Positions 60,551 through 64,000 of a DNA stretch of 64,000 nucleotides are shown here, piece by piece (the first letter of the stretch is position 1; every line of letters begins with the position of its first letter). The position numbers and the translations under genes were made by a program. The stretch is taken from assembly GCF_004339675.1 (NCBI RefSeq), contig NZ_SLVM01000003.1, forward strand, positions 62,001-126,000. Direction: 5' to 3'. The DNA is from Rhodovulum steppense. Its GTDB lineage: Bacteria; Pseudomonadota; Alphaproteobacteria; Rhodobacterales; Rhodobacteraceae. A model generated the notes under the pieces. The model ran no database searches and was not told the DNA's origin. It worked only from the letters and a program-made list of their open reading frames with translations.

Positions 60551-61341
60551 GCTTTCAGCCGATCCTGCCGATCGGCGGTTACGCCGGCTGGCGCTTTCTC
60601 GAACGCACGATGGAGCGCCAGCAGGAGGCTTTCAACAAATCCACGACGGTTCAGCGCGAGATCGACTATTTCGCGGAGAAGATCGGCAAGGTCACGAATG
60701 CGGACGAGATCGTCTCGGACTACCGGCTGCTGAAGGTGGCGCTGGGGGCGTTCGGGCTGCAGGACGATATCGGCTCGAAATTCTTCATCCGAAAGGTGCT
60801 GTCCGAGGGCACCAGCGCCGATGACGCGCTGGCCAACAAGCTGGCCGACAAGAGCTATTTCAAGCTGGCCGAGGCCTTCGGCTTTGGCGGGTCCGGCCCG
60901 CCACGCACCCAGGAGCCGGGTTTTGCGGAACGGATCGCCAAGGCCTATCGCGAGCGCAGCTTCGAGGTGGCGGTCGGCCAGCAGAACAACGACATGCGCC
61001 TGGCGCTGAACATCGACCGCGACCTGGGCGGCATCGCACAGGACGAGTCAAGCGACCGGGGCAAATGGTTCAGCGTGATGGGCTCGGGCCCGCTGCGGCA
61101 GGTCTTCGACACCGCGTTCGGGCTGCCCACCGCCTTTGCCGCGCTGGATCTCGACCGGCAGCTCGAAGTCTATCGCGACAAGGCCAAGGCGATGTTCGGC
61201 AGTTCCGAGGCGGCGCAGTTCACCGACCCGGACAAGCGCGAGAAGCTGATCAAGATGTTCCTGATCCGCAGCGAGATCGCCTCGGGCGGCGGCAATTACA
61301 GCCCGGGCCAGACCGCGCTGACATTGCTGCGCGGCGGCTGA
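60547..61341 (+). CDS. DUF1217 family flagellar-associated protein
   Basis: 264 residues. Helical throughout, with DYFAEKIGKVTNADEIVSDYRLLKVALGAFGL and KFFIRKVLSEG, typical of the DUF1217 family that occurs in alphaproteobacterial flagellar loci. Function not established. ATGA overlap with flbT indicates a flaF-flbT-DUF1217 operon. Ends convergent with fliI, 16 bases apart. Confidence 0.88.
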   Translation: MSFQPILPIGGYAGWRFLERTMERQQEAFNKSTTVQREIDYFAEKIGKVTNADEIVSDYRLLKVALGAFGLQDDIGSKFFIRKVLSEGTSADDALANKLADKSYFKLAEAFGFGGSGPPRTQEPGFAERIAKAYRERSFEVAVGQQNNDMRLALNIDRDLGGIAQDESSDRGKWFSVMGSGPLRQVFDTAFGLPTAFAALDLDRQLEVYRDKAKAMFGSSEAAQFTDPDKREKLIKMFLIRSEIASGGGNYSPGQTALTLLRGG

Positions 61342-61357
61342 GGCGCACCGGGCCGGA

Positions 61358-62698
61358 TCAGCCCCGGGAACCGGCCGGATCGGCCGCCGCGAGGACGTCG
61401 GACAGACGGGCGAAGCTGGTTGCGACATCGCCTGGCGCGTCTTCGGAGAGGAAGGCGTCGAGCCCGGGCCAGACCCGGATCGCGGCGTCGATCTCGGGGT
61501 CGGACCCGGCGGCGTACAGTCCCGCCTGGATCATCATCTCGGCGCGGTCATAGGCCCCGAGCAGGCGACGCGCCTGCGCGATCAGGGCGTTCTCGGGACC
61601 GCTGGCCGCCCGCGGCAGGCTGCGCGAGACCGAGCGCAGCAGATCGACTGCCGGGAACCGCCCGCGTTCGGCGATGCGCCGGTCGAGCACCACATGGCCG
61701 TCGAGCACGCCGCGCAGGATGTCGGCGACCGGCTCTTCCATGTCCGAGCCCGCCACCAGCACCGAGAAGACGGCGGTGATGTCGCCCGCGCCCTCGACGC
61801 CCGGGCCGGCGCGTTCGGCAAGCGCCATGATCGCCTGCGCGGTCGAGGGCGGATAGCCGCGCAGCGCCGCGGGTTCGGCCGCGGCAAGGGCAAGCTCGCG
61901 ATGCGCCTCGGCGAAGCGGGTAACCGAATCGGCGAGGAACAGGACATGGTGGCCCTCGTCGCGGAAATGCTCGGCCACGGCCATCGCCGCCCAGGCCGCG
62001 CGGCGGCGCACCATCGGCGACTGGTCGGAGGTGGCCGCGACGATCACCGAGCGCGCCATGCCCTCGGGCCCCAGCACATGCGAGACGAACTCGCCGACCT
62101 CGCGGCCGCGTTCGCCGACCATGGCGATCACCGCCATGTCGGCCTGAACGCCGCGGGCGAGCTTGGCCAGCAGCGTCGACTTGCCGACGCCCGAACCCGC
62201 GAACAGGCCGATGCGCTGGCCGCGCACGATGGGCAGAAGCGTGTCGAAGGCTGCAAGCCCGGTGCCGAGCCGCGGGCCGAGGCCCCGGCGCGCGGTGGCA
62301 GGGGGCGGCGCGGCGCGCAGCGGCCGCGGTTCCGGTCCCGGCATCAGCGGGCGGCCGTCGAGCGGCTGGCCGAACGGATCGACGATCCGGCCAAGCCAGC
62401 CGCGATGCGGCGCGATATGGCCCGGGCCGGTCAACACGACGCGGTCGCCCACCGACAGCCCCTCGGGCGTGCCGTCGGGCAGCACGGTCACCGTGCCCTG
62501 GGCCAGCGCCAGCACCTCGCCCCGCCGACGCACGCCACGGCCATGCCGGATCTCGACCAGATCGCCCAGCCCGGCCTCGGCCGACAGGCCCGAGACGGTC
62601 ACCGTGCCGCTGCCCGCGGCGGTGACGCGGCCGACCGCGCGGATCGGGGCCAGCGCGGCGATATGCGCCTGAAGGGCGGCGAAGGGGCTTTCGGGCAT
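61358..62698 (-). CDS. fliI: Flagellum-specific ATPase FliI
   Basis: 446 residues. Type III export ATPase. P-loop GLFAGSGVGKSTLLAKL near 160-175, GERGREVGEFV, Walker B VLFLADSVTRFAEAHRELA and LRGYPPS are all conserved. Start at 62698 (MPESPFAALQ); upstream in-frame sequence overlaps flgB/flgC on the other strand. Divergent from flgB. Confidence 0.96.
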   Translation of the reverse strand: MPESPFAALQAHIAALAPIRAVGRVTAAGSGTVTVSGLSAEAGLGDLVEIRHGRGVRRRGEVLALAQGTVTVLPDGTPEGLSVGDRVVLTGPGHIAPHRGWLGRIVDPFGQPLDGRPLMPGPEPRPLRAAPPPATARRGLGPRLGTGLAAFDTLLPIVRGQRIGLFAGSGVGKSTLLAKLARGVQADMAVIAMVGERGREVGEFVSHVLGPEGMARSVIVAATSDQSPMVRRRAAWAAMAVAEHFRDEGHHVLFLADSVTRFAEAHRELALAAAEPAALRGYPPSTAQAIMALAERAGPGVEGAGDITAVFSVLVAGSDMEEPVADILRGVLDGHVVLDRRIAERGRFPAVDLLRSVSRSLPRAASGPENALIAQARRLLGAYDRAEMMIQAGLYAAGSDPEIDAAIRVWPGLDAFLSEDAPGDVATSFARLSDVLAAADPAGSRG

Positions 62699-62748
62699 GC
62701 GGGGTCTCCGGTCCGGGCCGACACTTACCGTTTCTAAAGGAATCATCC

Positions 62749-62763
62749 TTAAGCCTTGATTGA
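62749..62763. promoter_or_regulatory. CtrA-like box in fliI/flgB spacer
   Basis: TTAA-GCCTTGA-TTGA: one mismatch from TTAA-N7-TTAA, in the 84-base divergent spacer, 20 bases upstream of the flgB start. Confidence 0.4.
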
Positions 62764-62782
62764 AGCCGAGGGAGAATCCCCG

Positions 62783-63178
62783 ATGTTCGAAAAGCTGGAA
62801 ATCTTTCGCATGGCGCATGGGCTGGCAACGCATGCCGGCACGCGCCAGGCCGTCGTGGCCCGCAACGTGGCCAATGCAGACACGCCCGGATACCGGGCGC
62901 AGGACATCGCGGCATTCGCCGACACCTACCGCAAGACCGGGGACGAGATGGGCCTGCGCAGGACGCGCGAGGGGCACATGCCGGCGCGCGACCCCCTGCC
63001 CTTCCGCACCGAGCTGCGCGCCGACGACGTGCCCGGCGAGCCGAACGGCAACAGCGTTGCCCTGGAAGAGGAAATGCTGAAGGCGGCCGACACCAAGAGC
63101 AAGCACGACCTGGCGCTGGCGGTCTACCGCTCGTCGCTCAGCATCATCCGCACCAGCCTTGGCCGGTCGGGGGGATAG
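62783..63178 (+). CDS. flgB: Flagellar basal-body rod protein FlgB
   Basis: 131 residues. Rod motif NVANADTPGYRA at 28-39 and C-terminal SKHDLALAVYRSSLSIIRTSLGR, both FlgB-like. Start at 62783 with GAGGGAGA upstream. First gene of the flgB-flgC-fliE-fliQ run. Confidence 0.95.
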   Translation: MFEKLEIFRMAHGLATHAGTRQAVVARNVANADTPGYRAQDIAAFADTYRKTGDEMGLRRTREGHMPARDPLPFRTELRADDVPGEPNGNSVALEEEMLKAADTKSKHDLALAVYRSSLSIIRTSLGRSGG

Positions 63179-63187
63179 GAGGCTTGA

Positions 63188-63580
63188 ATGACCGATCTCA
63201 GCGATAGTCGCGGCCTTTCGGCCAGCGGGTTGCGCGCCCAGGCACAGCGGCTGCGCCACCTGTCCGAGAACATCGCCAATGTCGATACGCCCGGCTATCG
63301 GCGCAAGCTGACGAGTTTCGAGGCCGAATTGGCGTCCAAGGGGCCGGAGGGCGCGGTCCGGACGGGGCCGGTTCGGCTGGACCGGACCGAGCTGCCGAAG
63401 GTCTATGACCCCTCGCATCCGATGGCCGATGCGACCGGGCATTACGACGGCTCGAACGTCAACCTCATCATCGAGATCGCCGACGCGCGCGAGGCACAGC
63501 GCAGCTACGAAGCGAACCTGAAACTGTTCGATCAGGCCCGGCAGATGTCGCGCGGCCTGTTCGACCTTCTGCGCCGTTAG
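63188..63580 (+). CDS. flgC: Flagellar basal-body rod protein FlgC
   Basis: 130 residues. Rod motif NIANVDTPGYRR at 28-39; VYDPSHPMADATGHY and NVNLIIEIADAREAQRSYEANLKL are typical FlgC. Nine bases after flgB, with TAGGAGGC as ribosome site. Confidence 0.97.
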   Translation: MTDLSDSRGLSASGLRAQAQRLRHLSENIANVDTPGYRRKLTSFEAELASKGPEGAVRTGPVRLDRTELPKVYDPSHPMADATGHYDGSNVNLIIEIADAREAQRSYEANLKLFDQARQMSRGLFDLLRR

Positions 63581-63591
63581 GAGATCGATCC

Positions 63592-63876
63592 ATGGATATC
63601 CGTTCCAGCATCGCCGCCAATGCCTATGCATCGGCCAGGCCCGCGACCCAGCCGCAGAAACCCGAGCAGGGCGGCGTCTTTGCCGATGCGGCCCAGAAAT
63701 TCGGCCAGATGCTGCAGAATGGCGAGCAGACGGCGATGGCGGCGATGTCGGGGGGCGCCGATCCGCATGCGCTGGTGCAGGCGCTGGCCCAGACCGAACT
63801 GGCCGTCGAGACCGCCGTGACCGTGCGCAACAAGGTGGTCGAGGCCTATCAGGAAATCCTCAGGATGCCGGTGTAG
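63592..63876 (+). CDS. fliE: Flagellar hook-basal body complex protein FliE
   Basis: 94 residues. VFADAAQKFGQMLQNGEQTAMA followed by DPHALVQALAQTELAVETAVTVRNKVVEAYQEILRM is the FliE signature. It joins the MS ring to the rod. 11 bases after flgC. Confidence 0.95.
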   Translation: MDIRSSIAANAYASARPATQPQKPEQGGVFADAAQKFGQMLQNGEQTAMAAMSGGADPHALVQALAQTELAVETAVTVRNKVVEAYQEILRMPV

Positions 63877-63879
63877 GCC

Positions 63880-64000
63880 ATGACCGAATTCGTCTTCTAC
63901 GACACGTTGCGCCAGGGGCTGTGGATCGCGGTGATCATCTCGATCCCGATCCTGACCGCCGCGCTGGTCACCGGGGTCGCGATCGGCCTGTTCCAGGCGC
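63880..64000 (+). CDS. fliQ: Flagellar export protein FliQ, 3'-truncated by window edge
   Basis: 40 residues visible; the frame is open at the right edge (FliQ is normally about 88). MTEFVFYDTLRQGLWIAVIIS then a hydrophobic helix ending AIGLFQA is the FliQ first transmembrane segment. Starts 3 bases after fliE. Component of the export gate in the inner membrane. Confidence 0.9.
   Translation, partial: MTEFVFYDTLRQGLWIAVIISIPILTAALVTGVAIGLFQA

Noticed and set aside
62699-63631. N-terminal extension of fliI by about 310 residues
   Set aside because: The extension lies antisense to flgB and flgC and lacks FliI similarity; the family N-terminus begins at 62698.

Overview
The window is a GC-rich chromosomal segment of an anoxygenic phototroph of the Rhodobacteraceae (Rhodobacter/Rhodovulum-like alphaproteobacterium). 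The evidence is a Rhodobacter-type photosynthesis gene cluster with spheroidene monooxygenase (crtA), PpsR/PpaA regulators and a cytochrome c2 gene, together with an alphaproteobacterial (fla2-type) flagellar set with flaF and flbT. No insertion sequence, prophage, CRISPR array, tRNA or rRNA gene was seen.

Layout. (1) 1-11784, housekeeping: serC (cut by the left edge), serA, a metallophosphatase, a DUF1643 protein, a fluoroacetate-dehalogenase-like hydrolase, an unusually acidic unknown protein, a DUF5665 protein, rpsO, pnp, an aldehyde dehydrogenase with a His/Cys tail, an RluA-family pseudouridine synthase and free-methionine-sulfoxide reductase. (2) 11823-40902, photosynthesis cluster: tspO-crtB-crtI leftward; crtA-bchI-bchD-bchO rightward; cycA leftward; the long leftward superoperon bchF-N-B-H-L-M-lhaA-puhA-puhB-puhC-bciE-acsF-puhE; then ppaA, ppsR and bchG-bchP2-bchP-idi rightward. 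(3) 40956-52680: a degenerate NUDIX protein, DUF808, a small membrane protein, gyrB, a LysE exporter, recF, dnaN, dnaA, rpsT, an enoyl-CoA hydratase and mutM. (4) 52766-55048: ubiE-ubiB. (5) 55055-64000, flagellar genes: flgD, fliK, a rod-binding flgJ-like protein, a flgN-like protein, fliC, flaF, flbT, a DUF1217 protein, fliI, flgB, flgC, fliE and the start of fliQ.

How the genes work together. The cluster encodes Mg chelation (bchH, I, D), methylation (bchM), the aerobic cyclase (acsF plus bciE), dark protochlorophyllide reduction (bchL, N, B), C3-vinyl hydration (bchF), tail attachment and reduction (bchG, bchP), isoprenoid supply (idi), spheroidene-series carotenoid steps (crtB, crtI, crtA) and reaction-centre H subunit and assembly factors (puhA, B, C, E, lhaA). 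The puf operon, bchCXYZ and crtCDEF are not in the window. Perfect TGT-N12-ACA PpsR boxes lie in the crtI/crtA and bchF/ppaA divergent spacers, and ppsR and its antagonist ppaA are encoded between the two halves of the pathway, which fits oxygen/light repression by a locally encoded circuit. Most bch genes overlap by 4 nt (ATGA, GTGA or TTGA), indicating translational coupling.

I found no clearly novel biological system. The most notable unexplained signals are: a repeated 3'-end element (GC hairpin, then GGGTATTT, then CARGAAGAAG) seen three times; three 11-bp CCATATG repeats inside an inverted repeat upstream of rpsT; a palindrome in front of dnaA; CtrA-like sites in flagellar spacers; and several proteins with unusual features.
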